64,000 nucleotides of DNA from CAWEBF01 sp963807235 (GCA_963807235.1 CAWEBF010000008.1:124001-188000), one strand, 5' to 3'; shown: positions 24,122 to 32,490, numbered from the stretch's first letter. Notes: generated by a model from the sequence alone, not told the origin. Numbers and translations: made by a program.

Positions 24122-24976
24122 CTACGGACGCGGCGGGCTCGGCGGCTCCACCGGCGGCGGCTCGATGCGGCGGTGCTCCATGGTCTTGTCGTGCGCGTCG
24201 CACGCCACTTCCATCAGCTCGGTGTCGGGCTGAAAGTCGAGCGGCGTCGTGATCGTCCAGGGTTTCAGGTACGCCTTCGGATCGTCGATGGTGACCGTCA
24301 GCTCCAGGCGGCCGAAATCCACGCGGCGGAAACGCTCGATGACACGCAGCGCGTCGCTGTGCGGGCGTGCCTTCCGCGTGTCGAGCCAGCCCGCGTCGCG
24401 GAAGCCGGTGGTCTCGATCACGAAGGTGTCGCCATCCCACCGGCCCACCGAATACCCGAGCCAACTCGGCATCGTGGTCTCGGGCAGCGTGCGGCCGTCG
24501 GTGAACACCTGCCTGAACGTCAGGCTCGCCAGCGTCTCGTACAAGAGCGCTGTCATCTGCGGCGTCTGCACGATGCGAAATGGCCCGCCGGCAAAGTTGA
24601 TACGCGGCGTGCCCGGCGGCATGCAGTAGCCATAGGGGTCGTCCACGTGATCGCGCGACTCTCGCTGTTTCTGGATCGCCGCGGCCCACGGCGTGGGCTG
24701 CACGTCTTCGGGTTTCAGGCCACGCGCGAGATCAAAGAACAGGCTCCCCGGCGCGAAGCAGGCGTCGCGGCCGTAGATGCCGCACGGCGCTGCCCATATG
24801 CCCGACAGGTCCGGCTTGCCCTCGGCCGTGCGCGGCGCCGGGGCGCGCAGGTCGGGCCGTCCGTCTGGAAGCTTCGGCATTCCTGGAGTCGGAACCTTCA
24901 GCCACTGTGCCCCGGCAGGCCGTGCCATCGGCAAGGTGCACAGGATGGCGACGAGGACGGTAGCCACCGGCTTCAT
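24122..24976 (-). CDS. Exported WDGDTLV-family protein
   Basis: A 284-residue member of the same family as 11133-11921. ATG 24976 starts a signal peptide (V-A-T-V-L-V-A-I-L-C-T-L-P-M-A). Family marks are L-P-D-G-R-P-D-L-R, then K-P-D-L-S-G-I-W-A near residue 55, G-Y-S-V-G-R-W-D-G-D-T-F-V-I-E-T near 180, R-P-H-S-D-A-L-R-V-I-E-R-F-R-R-V-D-F, D-D-P-K-A-Y-L-K-P-W-T and a late M-E-V-A-C-D-A-H-D-K. The conserved acidic and His/Cys positions could bind metal or ligand, but no catalytic role is known. It starts the leftward operon of a divergent cluster. Confidence 0.8.
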   Translation of the reverse strand: MKPVATVLVAILCTLPMARPAGAQWLKVPTPGMPKLPDGRPDLRAPAPRTAEGKPDLSGIWAAPCGIYGRDACFAPGSLFFDLARGLKPEDVQPTPWAAAIQKQRESRDHVDDPYGYCMPPGTPRINFAGGPFRIVQTPQMTALLYETLASLTFRQVFTDGRTLPETTMPSWLGYSVGRWDGDTFVIETTGFRDAGWLDTRKARPHSDALRVIERFRRVDFGRLELTVTIDDPKAYLKPWTITTPLDFQPDTELMEVACDAHDKTMEHRRIEPPPVEPPSPPRP

Positions 24977-24990
24977 AGGCCGGGAGCATA

Positions 24991-25064
24991 ACAGCCAAGG
25001 GCTCTCTCGATATACCCGTTCGCCCTTGGCTGTATCCAGTGTCTTTTTGGCGCGCTTCGCGCGC
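24991..25064. promoter_or_regulatory. Inverted repeat plus hairpin in a divergent intergenic region
   Basis: ACAGCCAAGGGC (24991-25002) is matched exactly by its complement at 25022-25033, with a 19-base AT-containing spacer. CAGTGTCTTTTTG then leads into a GCGCGC-TTC-GCGCGC hairpin (25050-25064). The linker and hairpin resemble the dispersed elements at 17907 and 31849. Its place between two divergent operons also allows an operator role. Confidence 0.6.
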
Positions 25065-25142
25065 GGGGCTCGACGAGGCTTGACGGAGGCTTGACCGGGA
25101 GCCCGGATCGAATCGCTGTAGACTTCGCCAGGGAGCCAGGCT

Positions 25143-26022
25143 ATGCGGATTCTTTTCTTCGTCGCCGTGCTGCTGACCGCCCACACGGCGGCGGCGCAGA
25201 TCGACATCTCCGGCATCTGGGTCAGCAGCCAGGAGAACTACCGTCCACGCGGCAACGCCGGCATCGGCGACTACACCGGCCTGCCGCTGAACGACGCCGG
25301 CCGCTTGCGCGCCGACACGTGGGATGCCTCCGTGCTCTCGCAGCGCGAGCGGCAGGCGCAGCCGCACCCGACGCAGTACCTACCAGTTCCGCTCCGCGGC
25401 GCGAATCGAGAAGGTGCTCGATCCCGTCACCAAGCAGGTCGTGGCCTACAACTTGTGCTGCGAGTTCGGCAACGCCGACCGCACCATCTGGCTGGACGGC
25501 CGGCCGCACCCGCCCGAGTACGCCGAACGGACCTGGCAGGGGTTCTCCACGGGCGCCTGGGTGGGCAACACGTTGACGGTCACGACCACGCATCTGCGGA
25601 CGGGATACCTCGAGCGCAACGGCGCGCCCTCCAGCCTCAAGGCCACCGTCATGGAACATTTCATCCGCCACGGCGATCAGTTGACGCTGGTGCAGTTCGT
25701 GACGGACCCCGCATACCTCGAGATGCCAATCATCCGGACCATGGATTTCGTGCTGAACCCCGTGGTGACGCCCCGGCCGGCCGCAACGCGATTCGAGATC
25801 GTGGACGAGATTCCGGACCTGCAGAAAGGGTACGTGGCCAGCTACGCGCTGGGAACCAGACACACCGACTGGCCGCGTTTCGTCGGCCTGCCCTGGGAAG
25901 CCTCGCGCGGCGGGAAGGACACGCTCTTCCCGGACTACCTGCCCACTCTGAGACAGATGGTGAAGGACTATCAGGCGGCGCAGGCTCGCCGGATCCCGTC
26001 TCGAACCGACGGCTCCCGCTGA
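25143..26022 (+). CDS. WDGDTLV-related exported protein, frameshifted by a TACC duplication
   Basis: ATG 25143 starts M-R-I-L-F-F-V-A-V-L-L-T-A-H-T-A-A-A-Q followed by I-D-I-S-G-I-W-V. The frame breaks at a tandem TACCTACC (25377-25384), after which the correct sense runs in frame 1 to TGA 26022. The second part reads Y-Q-F-R-S-A-A-R-I-E-K-V-L-D-P, W-Q-G-F-S-T-G-A-W-V-G-N-T-L-T-V-T-T and L-V-Q-F-V-T-D-P-A-Y-L-E-M-P, a divergent version of the WDGDTLV pattern. The stop overlaps the start of the MBL gene (TGATG). Function unknown; it is the first gene of a four-gene operon. Confidence 0.75.
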
Positions 26023-27062
26023 TGCGTTCCCGACGGTTCTTCGCGGCGGCCCTGCTGGCCGCGCTGGCGCTGACTGGTACCAGCGGTCAGGGACAGGCCC
26101 CGGAGATTCGCGTGCTGCCGGTGCAAGGCTTCGACAGCACGAAGGTCTACATGCTGGTCGGCGCCGGCGCCAACATCGTGGTGCAGATCGGCGACGAAGG
26201 CGTGGTGATGGTGGACACGGGCGTGGCCCAGGCCACCGACGCCGTGCTGCGCGCCATCAGGACGCTGACCGACAAGCCGATTCGCTACGTGATCAACACC
26301 CACCATCACGCCGATCACGTCGGGGGCAACGAGGCCATCGTCAAGGCGTCCGGCGGCCAGCGCACCGACGCGGGCGGCGGTGCCGGCGGTCAGCTGCAGC
26401 AGAACCAGAACGGCGTGATGGTGTTCGCTCACCAGAACACCGTGGACGCGATGTTGTTTCCGCCGGCCGGACTCAAGCCGTATCCCGAGCCTGCGGTGGC
26501 CCGCTCCTCGTTCATCACCAGCGACAAGCAGCTCCACTTCAACGGCGAGGCGATCGAGCTGTGGTGGCATCCGAGCGCGCACACCAATGGCGACGTGATC
26601 GTCTACTTCCCGCGATCCGACGTGATCGTCGCGGGCGATCTGCTGCAGATGGGGACGTTTCCGCAGTTCGACGTCGAGGCTGGCGGACGGCTGCAGGGCA
26701 TGTTGAACGGGCTGAACCAGATCATCGAGCTGGCCGTGCCCCGCTTCAACCAGATCGGCGGCACCCGCATCGTCCCCGGGCACGGGTGGCTGTGCACGGA
26801 GTCGGACGTCGTCGAGGTGCGCGACATGGCCACGATCGTCCGCGACCGGGTGCAGCATCTGATTCAAAAGGGCACGACGCTGGCGCAGGTCAAGGCCGCC
26901 CGGCCGCTCGCCGATTACGATCCGGTCTATGGCGTGACGTCCGCGGGAACGTGGACGTCGGACCGCTTTCTCGAGGCCGTGTACGCCGACGTGAAGAAGC
27001 CCTGGGACGGCCCGGGTCCGGTGGCCAAATCGGGCCTCAACTTCATCGACGGCGGAAAATGA
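26022..27062 (+). CDS. MBL-fold metallo-hydrolase, exported
   Basis: A 346-residue exported metallo-beta-lactamase-fold protein. Residues 1-21 are a signal peptide (F-F-A-A-A-L-L-A-A-L-A-L). The fold begins V-Y-M-L-V-G-A-G-A-N-I-V-V-Q-I-G-D-E-G-V and has the metal motif N-T-H-H-H-A-D-H-V-G-G (HxHxDH). W-H-P-S-A-H-T-N-G-D-V-I-V-Y-F is the second His region, followed by V-A-G-D-L and a late I-V-P-G-H-G-W. All five to six expected zinc ligands are recognisable, so it is probably an active hydrolase of the glyoxalase-II/lactonase type, substrate unknown. It overlaps both neighbours by a few bases. Confidence 0.88.
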   Translation: MRSRRFFAAALLAALALTGTSGQGQAPEIRVLPVQGFDSTKVYMLVGAGANIVVQIGDEGVVMVDTGVAQATDAVLRAIRTLTDKPIRYVINTHHHADHVGGNEAIVKASGGQRTDAGGGAGGQLQQNQNGVMVFAHQNTVDAMLFPPAGLKPYPEPAVARSSFITSDKQLHFNGEAIELWWHPSAHTNGDVIVYFPRSDVIVAGDLLQMGTFPQFDVEAGGRLQGMLNGLNQIIELAVPRFNQIGGTRIVPGHGWLCTESDVVEVRDMATIVRDRVQHLIQKGTTLAQVKAARPLADYDPVYGVTSAGTWTSDRFLEAVYADVKKPWDGPGPVAKSGLNFIDGGK

Positions 27063-27907
27063 TCCCCCTGGGCGCGCGTCGCACGTGCTGGACCGCCGCT
27101 GCCATCGCGCTGGCGATCGCCCTCGACGCCGGCGCCCAGCAGCCGACCGCGCCTGCAGAACAGGCGGCGCCCGCACCTGGCTCGGCGCGAGCCACGGCGC
27201 CGTTCGATGTCACCGGCGTGTGGGTGTCGGTGGTCACCGAAGACTGGCGCTGGCGGATGACCACGCCCGCGCGCGGCGATGTGCTCGGCATCCCGGTGAA
27301 CCCGCAAGGCCAGAAGGCCGCCGAGGCGTGGGACTACGCGCGCGACATGGCGGCCGGCAACCAGTGCAAGGCCTATGGCGCGGGCGGCATCATGCGGATG
27401 CCCACCCGCCTGCGCATCGGCTGGCAGGACGACAACACGCTGAAGATCGAAGCGGACGCCGGCCAGCAGACGAAGCTGCTGCACTTCGATCGCGCCGTGG
27501 CCGCGGGCCCGCGGACGCTGCAGGGCCACTCGACGGCCGAGTGGGCGGACGTCTTCGGGGCAGGCCGGGCGGGTGGCCGGGGCGGGGGAGGCGGCCGCGG
27601 AGCCGCGCCGGCGTATGGCACGGGCGCCATGCGGGTCGTGACCACCAACCTTCGCGACGGGTACCTGCGCAAGAACGGCATCCCCTATAGCCAGAACGCC
27701 GTGGTCACGGAGTACTTCGACCGCGTGCCCGGGCCCGACGCCGCGGAGTGGCTGGTCGTCAAGACCACGGTTGAGGACCCGGCGTACCTCGCGCAGCCTT
27801 ACCTTTCGAGCGCGCACTTCATGCGCGAGCCGGACGCGTCGAAGTGGCGTCCGTCACCTTGCGAGGTCGAGCCGCCGCTCGTCCCCACGAAGTCCGATGT
27901 GAGGTAG
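27059..27907 (+). CDS. WDGDTLV-related exported protein
   Basis: A 282-residue protein, ATGA-overlapping the MBL gene. A signal peptide (A-A-A-I-A-L-A-I-A-L-D-A-G-A-Q) precedes a Pro/Ala linker and F-D-V-T-G-V-W-V-S-V, the family's D-x-T/S-G-x-W start. A Gly-rich insert (G-G-R-G-G-G-G-G-R-G) interrupts the middle. After it come M-R-V-V-T-T-N-L-R-D-G-Y-L-R-K-N-G-I-P-Y-S and T-T-V-E-D-P-A-Y-L-A-Q-P, matching the 25143 protein. The strongest signature (S-V-G-x-W-D-G-D) is lost here. Function unknown. Confidence 0.75.
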   Translation: MIPLGARRTCWTAAAIALAIALDAGAQQPTAPAEQAAPAPGSARATAPFDVTGVWVSVVTEDWRWRMTTPARGDVLGIPVNPQGQKAAEAWDYARDMAAGNQCKAYGAGGIMRMPTRLRIGWQDDNTLKIEADAGQQTKLLHFDRAVAAGPRTLQGHSTAEWADVFGAGRAGGRGGGGGRGAAPAYGTGAMRVVTTNLRDGYLRKNGIPYSQNAVVTEYFDRVPGPDAAEWLVVKTTVEDPAYLAQPYLSSAHFMREPDASKWRPSPCEVEPPLVPTKSDVR

Positions 27908-27909
27908 CC

Positions 27910-29208
27910 ATGCGCACGCAGTGCCTGGCGGTCGTTCTCCTGCTCGCAGTCGCGCACGTCGCGGCGGCCGCCGTGCCTCCAGTGCCGGCCGTGTCCGCGG
28001 TGGTCGGAGGGCCAGGGGCGATGTACCCCAACCCGCCGATCAACGTCGTATCGGGCGCCACCAGGGTCGAAGACTTCCCCTATGTGACGGAGGAATTCTT
28101 CGTGTCCGGCACCGCCCAGGGCGCGCCCTACACCACGCGCCTCATCGTCCGGCGTCCCAGTGATCCGGCGACGTTCAGCGGTGTCGTGGTGGCCGAAGCC
28201 CTGCACGCGGGTGGACGCTCCCTCGTCTTCGAGTGGTCGCGCGTGTCCATCCTGGCGCGGCGGCACATGTTCGTCGAAATCGTCCACAGCCCGGCGAACA
28301 TCGGCCTGTTGAAGACGTTCAACGCGGACCGCTACGCCGCGCTCGGCATCACGATGGGGCAGACCAACGAGATCATCGCCCAGGCCGGCATGCTGATGAA
28401 GAGCGGCACCGGCCCGTTTGCGGCGTATCGCGTCCAGCGAATCACGTTGATGGGTACGTCGGCGTCGAGCGGCACCGTGCGCAACTACCTGGCCGATCAT
28501 GCCGCCTTGCGGATGGCAAGCGGCGGTCCGATCTACGACGGGTTCCTGCTGACGAGCACCAACGGCAACATACCGCTGCCCATCGTGGACGTGCCGATGA
28601 TCCAGATGCCCACGCAGACCGAGGTGGTGACGTGGGCGGAGATGGGCATCGCCTACCGCCGGCCCGACAGCGACGAGCCCGGCAACCGCTTCAGGCTTTA
28701 CGAAGTCGCGGGGATGCCCCACAACAACTCGCGCGACAGCCCGGCGTTTGCCAACGATCCGTGCACGCTGCCCGTGACCGACTTCCCGGCGGGCGCGTTC
28801 ACCGCGCTCGCGCTGAACCACCTGGTCGAGTGGATCACGAGGGGCAAGGTGCCGCCGCGCGCGCCGCCGATAGCCGTGGACCAGAACACGGCGGGCGACG
28901 GATCGCACCTGGCACTCGACGAGCACGGCAACGCCACCGGCGGCATCCGCAACGTGTGGGTGGACGTGCCGATTGCCGCGTACGGTGTATTCGGCAAGGG
29001 CAAGACGACGGCTACCGATCGACTGTGCCTGTTGGCCGGCACGGAAGTGCCGTTTTCGGACGCCACGCTTCGCAAGCTGTATCCGACCAAGGCTGGATAC
29101 GCCGAGGCCGTGAATCGGCGCCTCCAGGAGCTGGTCGCGCAAGGCTGGTTCCTGCCGGAGTACGTGGAGATGGTCCGCACGGATGCGGCGGCGGTCTCGG
29201 TGCCGTAG
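27910..29208 (+). CDS. Alpha/beta-hydrolase-domain protein, exported
   Basis: A 432-residue exported protein starting at ATG 27910, two bases after the stop of the preceding gene. The signal peptide is A-V-V-L-L-L-A-V-A-H-V-A-A-A. The sequence resembles the 'alpha/beta hydrolase domain' family found next to such operons in acidobacteria and mycobacteria (E-D-F-P-Y-V-T-E-E-F-F-V-S-G-T-A, T-R-L-I-V-R-R-P). G-T-S-A-S-S-G-T-V-R holds a serine in a nucleophile-elbow-like context, and G-M-P-H-N-N-S provides a late His. It is likely a serine esterase acting outside the cytoplasm, but this assignment is moderately certain only. Confidence 0.72.
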   Translation: MRTQCLAVVLLLAVAHVAAAAVPPVPAVSAVVGGPGAMYPNPPINVVSGATRVEDFPYVTEEFFVSGTAQGAPYTTRLIVRRPSDPATFSGVVVAEALHAGGRSLVFEWSRVSILARRHMFVEIVHSPANIGLLKTFNADRYAALGITMGQTNEIIAQAGMLMKSGTGPFAAYRVQRITLMGTSASSGTVRNYLADHAALRMASGGPIYDGFLLTSTNGNIPLPIVDVPMIQMPTQTEVVTWAEMGIAYRRPDSDEPGNRFRLYEVAGMPHNNSRDSPAFANDPCTLPVTDFPAGAFTALALNHLVEWITRGKVPPRAPPIAVDQNTAGDGSHLALDEHGNATGGIRNVWVDVPIAAYGVFGKGKTTATDRLCLLAGTEVPFSDATLRKLYPTKAGYAEAVNRRLQELVAQGWFLPEYVEMVRTDAAAVSVP

Positions 29209-29222
29209 ACCGTCGCCAGCGG

Positions 29223-30032
29223 CTAGTCCAGGATGCCCAACTCCAACGCGGAGTACCACACCGCCAGCAACACCGCCGACACCGCGGTCAGGTAGACGAC
29301 GGACACCGCCAGCGCGCGCAACGTGGACGCGAGCCAGCCGCCGCCATAGACGGTACGAAAGGCGGCCGGCACGTACCAGACGATGAACGCCAGTTGCCCG
29401 ACCATGGCGGCCAGGCTCAGCAGCCCGATGCCAGTCGAGTAGATCAGCGACGCCATCGCGTCTGCGGCGAAGTAGGCGGCATGGAGGTGCAGCGCGAAAT
29501 AGAAGTGCTGGGGGTAGTGCAGACCGGCCCGCGGCACCACCATCCACACCACGAGCGCGGCGATCGGAAGGAGGAAGAACATCACGCGCGGCACCCACTC
29601 GCGCTGTGCCGTCTCCAACCGCACGCGGATCTGGTCGGGCGTCAACTCGCTGGCCGATGCCGGCAACGACGCCCGCGATTCCACTATGTCTTGATCCGAG
29701 GCTAATCCACCTTCCTTGGTGCTGTTGTAGAACGCCCCCGCGGCGAAAAACGCGACACTGAACACCAGGTAGAGGCGAATCGGCACGACGTACCGAGCCC
29801 GTCGGCCGGCCAGGTGCTCCCGGGTCAGGAAGCCGGGCCGTGTCAGCAGCAGCCGCACGGTCCGGAAGATTCGTCCGTCGACGTCCAGCAGCTCGAGCGC
29901 GGCCTCGCGGGCCAGGCCTCGTAGCGTTGGATTGAGCGGCGCGGCCTTTTGGCCGCACCGCGCACAGAACGGGCCGTCCAGAGGGGCGCTGCAGTTGCGG
30001 CAGATCGCCGGACCAGGTGGCACGTCGCTCAC
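29223..30032 (-). CDS. DUF3667-type membrane protein
   Basis: The start is placed at GTG 30032 (V-S-D-V-P-P-G-P-A-I-C); an upstream ATG at 30080 would overlap the neighbouring gene. A zinc-ribbon-like C-x-x-C-x(9)-C-x-x-C (I-C-R-N-C-S-A-P and F-C-A-R-C-G-Q) opens the protein. Then come G-R-I-F-R-T-V-R-L-L-L-T-R-P-G-F-L-T-R-E and four to five transmembrane helices. This zinc-ribbon plus membrane layout is the DUF3667 pattern; its function is unknown. It lies at the end of a two-gene minus-strand unit. Confidence 0.75.
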   Translation of the reverse strand: MSDVPPGPAICRNCSAPLDGPFCARCGQKAAPLNPTLRGLAREAALELLDVDGRIFRTVRLLLTRPGFLTREHLAGRRARYVVPIRLYLVFSVAFFAAGAFYNSTKEGGLASDQDIVESRASLPASASELTPDQIRVRLETAQREWVPRVMFFLLPIAALVVWMVVPRAGLHYPQHFYFALHLHAAYFAADAMASLIYSTGIGLLSLAAMVGQLAFIVWYVPAAFRTVYGGGWLASTLRALAVSVVYLTAVSAVLLAVWYSALELGILD

Positions 30033-30048
30033 GGGGCCACAGCCTACT

Positions 30049-30603
30049 TCAGCCGCCGATCCGGTCGAACACGATCGCACTGTCGGGCGTGGAGAGCGTC
30101 ATCGTCCGGCCGTCCGAGTCCACTTGGTAGTCCACGTGGCCCCTGCCCTCGCCGTCCTTCGTCAGCGCGGCCTGCAGATGGCGAGGCGTGATCCACCGGG
30201 CCGTGACAGCGTACCCGTACTGCTGCTCGTGGGCCCGCCCGTCCACGACCAGCGTGTTCGAGTTGCTGTCTGTCCGGCCGGATTCGTCTACGACAGCGTC
30301 CGCGATGGTCACGGCGTTGCCCTGCACGCTGAACCGCAGCGTGGCGTCACGGAACAGATTCGCCGCCGACTGCTTGGACCTTGACAGGTTCACCTGCCAG
30401 GTGCCGGCCAACGCGCGTCCTGGCGCTTCGGTGACATGTGCCTTCAGAGCGGCCCAGGTCGTGAATCCGTACTCACGTGCCAGCAGACGCTGAGCGTCCG
30501 CCAGCTGGACGTCGGGCTGTTCGCGCGACAGCTCCGCCCGCAGTTCCTTCGCCTGCTTCTTGAGATAGTCGAAATTGGCCTTGGGTGGCAATTGACGAGA
30601 CAT
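30049..30603 (-). CDS. Protein with QAKEL-type N-terminal module and lipocalin-like C-terminus
   Basis: A 184-residue protein from ATG 30603. Residues 1-55 form the module also seen at 123-377: L-P-P-K-A-N-F-D-Y-L-K-K-Q-A-K-E-L, L-A-D-A-Q-R-L-L-A-R-E-Y-G-F-T-T-W-A-A-L. The remainder is beta-rich with L-A-G-T-W-Q-V-N-L-S-R-S-K and ending S-A-I-V-F-D-R-I-G-G, reminiscent of lipocalin-type barrels found in acidobacterial proteins. No signal peptide is present. A regulatory or scaffold role is possible, but no function is known. Confidence 0.65.
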   Translation of the reverse strand: MSRQLPPKANFDYLKKQAKELRAELSREQPDVQLADAQRLLAREYGFTTWAALKAHVTEAPGRALAGTWQVNLSRSKQSAANLFRDATLRFSVQGNAVTIADAVVDESGRTDSNSNTLVVDGRAHEQQYGYAVTARWITPRHLQAALTKDGEGRGHVDYQVDSDGRTMTLSTPDSAIVFDRIGG

Positions 30604-30749
30604 CACTCCTCCTGCATGCCCGTTGTCCGCGCGCGGGCGCAAGAAGACCGATGCTCGATCTTCGATTCATACACAGGTGGGATCGTCCCTTTCCGCGGAC
30701 GGGCTGCAGCCTGCACTGCCACCCCGATATTAGCACGCGCTCCGCGCCG

Positions 30750-31235
30750 TCAGTAGCCGGCCTTGGGTTCCCACAGCTCGATCCGGTTGCCCTCGGGATC
30801 GGTGGCCCACGCGAAGCGGCCGTTGAACTCGGAGACGATTTCGGGCTCCACCCGAACACCGCCGGCCTTGAGCTGCGCCAGCATTCGATCCAGGTTGCGG
30901 ACTCGATAGTTCAGCATGAAAGTCGATCCGCCCGGCCCGAAGTACTTCGTGTCGCGCGGGAAGAGCGACCAGACGGTGTTGCCCACCTGCGCCGGATCGT
31001 CGCGGTTGCGCCACTGGAAGATCGGGTTGTTTCCCGCGGCAGGTTCGGGCACGAGTCCCAGGTGATCGCGGTACCAGACGCCAAGGGTCCGGGGATCCTT
31101 GGCCTTGAAGAACACGCCGCCGATGCCGGTGACGCGCTCGGCCGGTTGTTCCAATCGCGCCGGCGCCTGCGAGGCCGCCGCATAGCCGATCGCGATGCCG
31201 AACGCCACCAGGGTCAGACCGCCAGCGATACGCAT
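30750..31235 (-). CDS. Exported VOC/glyoxalase-fold protein
   Basis: A 161-residue protein from ATG 31235. The N-terminus (L-T-L-V-A-F-G-I-A-I-G-Y-A-A-A-S-Q) is a signal or anchor segment, unusual for this fold. The VOC part begins V-T-G-I-G-G-V-F-F-K-A-K-D-P-R-T-L-G-V-W-Y-R-D-H-L-G and ends F-A-W-A-T-D-P-E-G-N-R-I-E-L-W-E-P. The D-P-E-G-N-x-I-E-L-W-E ending is typical of ring-cleavage-related or glyoxalase-I-like proteins with a Glu metal ligand. Divergent from the exported DinB gene. Confidence 0.8.
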   Translation of the reverse strand: MRIAGGLTLVAFGIAIGYAAASQAPARLEQPAERVTGIGGVFFKAKDPRTLGVWYRDHLGLVPEPAAGNNPIFQWRNRDDPAQVGNTVWSLFPRDTKYFGPGGSTFMLNYRVRNLDRMLAQLKAGGVRVEPEIVSEFNGRFAWATDPEGNRIELWEPKAGY

Positions 31236-31286
31236 TCCAGCCCCCTTGTGATCGAGCGTCAGAGTAGCATTCCGGGTGGAGGTGCC

Positions 31287-31847
31287 ATGAGCCGTCTCGC
31301 CGCGATGCTGCTGATCTTGTTGTTTCTGCCGTCTCTCACCGACGCCCAGACCTCCGACGGTTTCTTCGGCGAACAGCTGTCGCCGTCGATGGCGGCCACG
31401 GCCAAGGCGCTGCACGCGACAATTCGCCGCAATCTTGCCGAAGCGGCCGCCGCTATGACCGCCGAAGACTATACGTTTCAGCCGACGCCCCAGGTGCGCA
31501 CCTTCGCGCGGCTCGTCGGGCACGTGGTGAGCGCGAACTTTCTCTTCTGCTCGATAGCCAAGGGCGAACCGCCGCCGAACACGACGAACTACGAGCAGGT
31601 GACCGACCGCGCCGCACTTCTCAAAGCGCTCACCGAGGCGTTGGCCTACTGCGACGACGTCTACACGTCCACGACCGACGCAAACTACAACACTCTGGTC
31701 TCCGTGCCGAAAGGGACACAGACGGCCCGCGGGTCGGTGCTGGTGTTCAACACCACGCACAACAACGAGCACTACGGCAACGTGGTGCTGTACATGCGGC
31801 TGAAGGGGCGCACGCCTCCGTCCACGGCACGCGTCGGGCGCCCGTAA
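31287..31847 (+). CDS. Exported DinB-family protein
   Basis: A 186-residue protein from ATG 31287. The signal peptide (M-L-L-I-L-L-F-L-P-S-L-T-D-A-Q) is followed by a DinB four-helix bundle. The three conserved His are H79 (R-L-V-G-H-V-V-S-A-N) and H158/H162 (T-T-H-N-N-E-H-Y-G-N), the usual metal site. DinB-like proteins act as thiol-S-transferases or metal-binding hydrolases; export is uncommon outside acidobacteria. Its TAA stop (31845-31847) is followed after one base by the dispersed element at 31849. Confidence 0.83.
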   Translation: MSRLAAMLLILLFLPSLTDAQTSDGFFGEQLSPSMAATAKALHATIRRNLAEAAAAMTAEDYTFQPTPQVRTFARLVGHVVSANFLFCSIAKGEPPPNTTNYEQVTDRAALLKALTEALAYCDDVYTSTTDANYNTLVSVPKGTQTARGSVLVFNTTHNNEHYGNVVLYMRLKGRTPPSTARVGRP

Positions 31848-31848
31848 G

Positions 31849-31930
31849 ACTAGCGAGGCTCCGCCTGGGACCGACGAATATGTGGCTCCGCCTCGCTAGT
31901 GCAGTGTCTAATTGCCCGCCTTCGGCGGGC
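31849..31930 (+). repeat. Dispersed intergenic element, copy 2
   Basis: ACTAGCGAG (31849-31857) pairs with CTCGCTAGT; each arm also carries a GGCTCCGCC core. CAGTGTCTAATTG (31902-31914) and the GCCCGCC-TTC-GGCGGGC hairpin (31914-31930) follow, as in copy 1 at 17907-17979. The GGC-TTC-loop hairpin immediately precedes the GTG start of the kinase gene at 31935. Confidence 0.8.
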
Positions 31931-31934
31931 TAGT

Positions 31935-32490
31935 GTGGCGGACGTCGAGATCGACGTATCGCTTGTGCGTGCCCTGCTGGCGGACCAGCATCCGGATCTC
32001 GCACACCTGACCCTGACCGAGGTGGGCGGCGGCTGGGACAATCGGGTGTTCCGTCTTGGCGACCATTGGCTCGTGCGCGTGCCGCGCCGCGCGCCCTCGG
32101 CGCCCTTGCTGGAGCACGAGCAGCGGTGGTTGCCCGAACTGGCGGCCCGGCTCCCGCTTCCAGTGCCCGTGCCCTTGCGCATCGGCCGGCCTGGCCGTGG
32201 ATACCCATGGTCGTGGTCCGTCGTGCCGTGGCTGGACGGCGAGCCGTTGCTGCACGCTTCACCGGAGCTTCCGGTGCAGGCGGCCATCGAGCTCGAAGCC
32301 TTCCTGCGCGCCCTCCACCAGCCGGCGCCGGCTGGCGCGCCATTGAACCCGTGGCGCGGCGTGCCCTTGTCGGCGCGCGCGCCGATCTTGCAGTCGCACC
32401 TCGATCAGCTGGGCCCGGCCGTTGACCGCGCGGCCGTGCTGGCGTTCTGGCGCCACGTGGTCGCCACGCCCGTATGGTCGGGACCCGCCG
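31935..32490 (+). CDS. APH-family phosphotransferase, N-terminal piece (frameshifted)
   Basis: GTG 31935 begins V-A-D-V-E-I-D-V-S-L-V-R-A-L-L-A-D. The N-lobe of an aminoglycoside-phosphotransferase/choline-kinase-like fold follows: G-G-G-W-D-N-R-V-F-R-L-G, W-L-V-R-V-P-R-R (nucleotide-binding Lys replaced by Arg), and H-E-Q-R-W-L-P-E-L-A-A-R-L-P-L-P-V-P. The frame breaks in a CCC run near 32484-32488, and V-W-I-H-G-D-L-H-P continues in frame 1 (next entry). In the intact form it would be about 290 residues. Confidence 0.78.
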
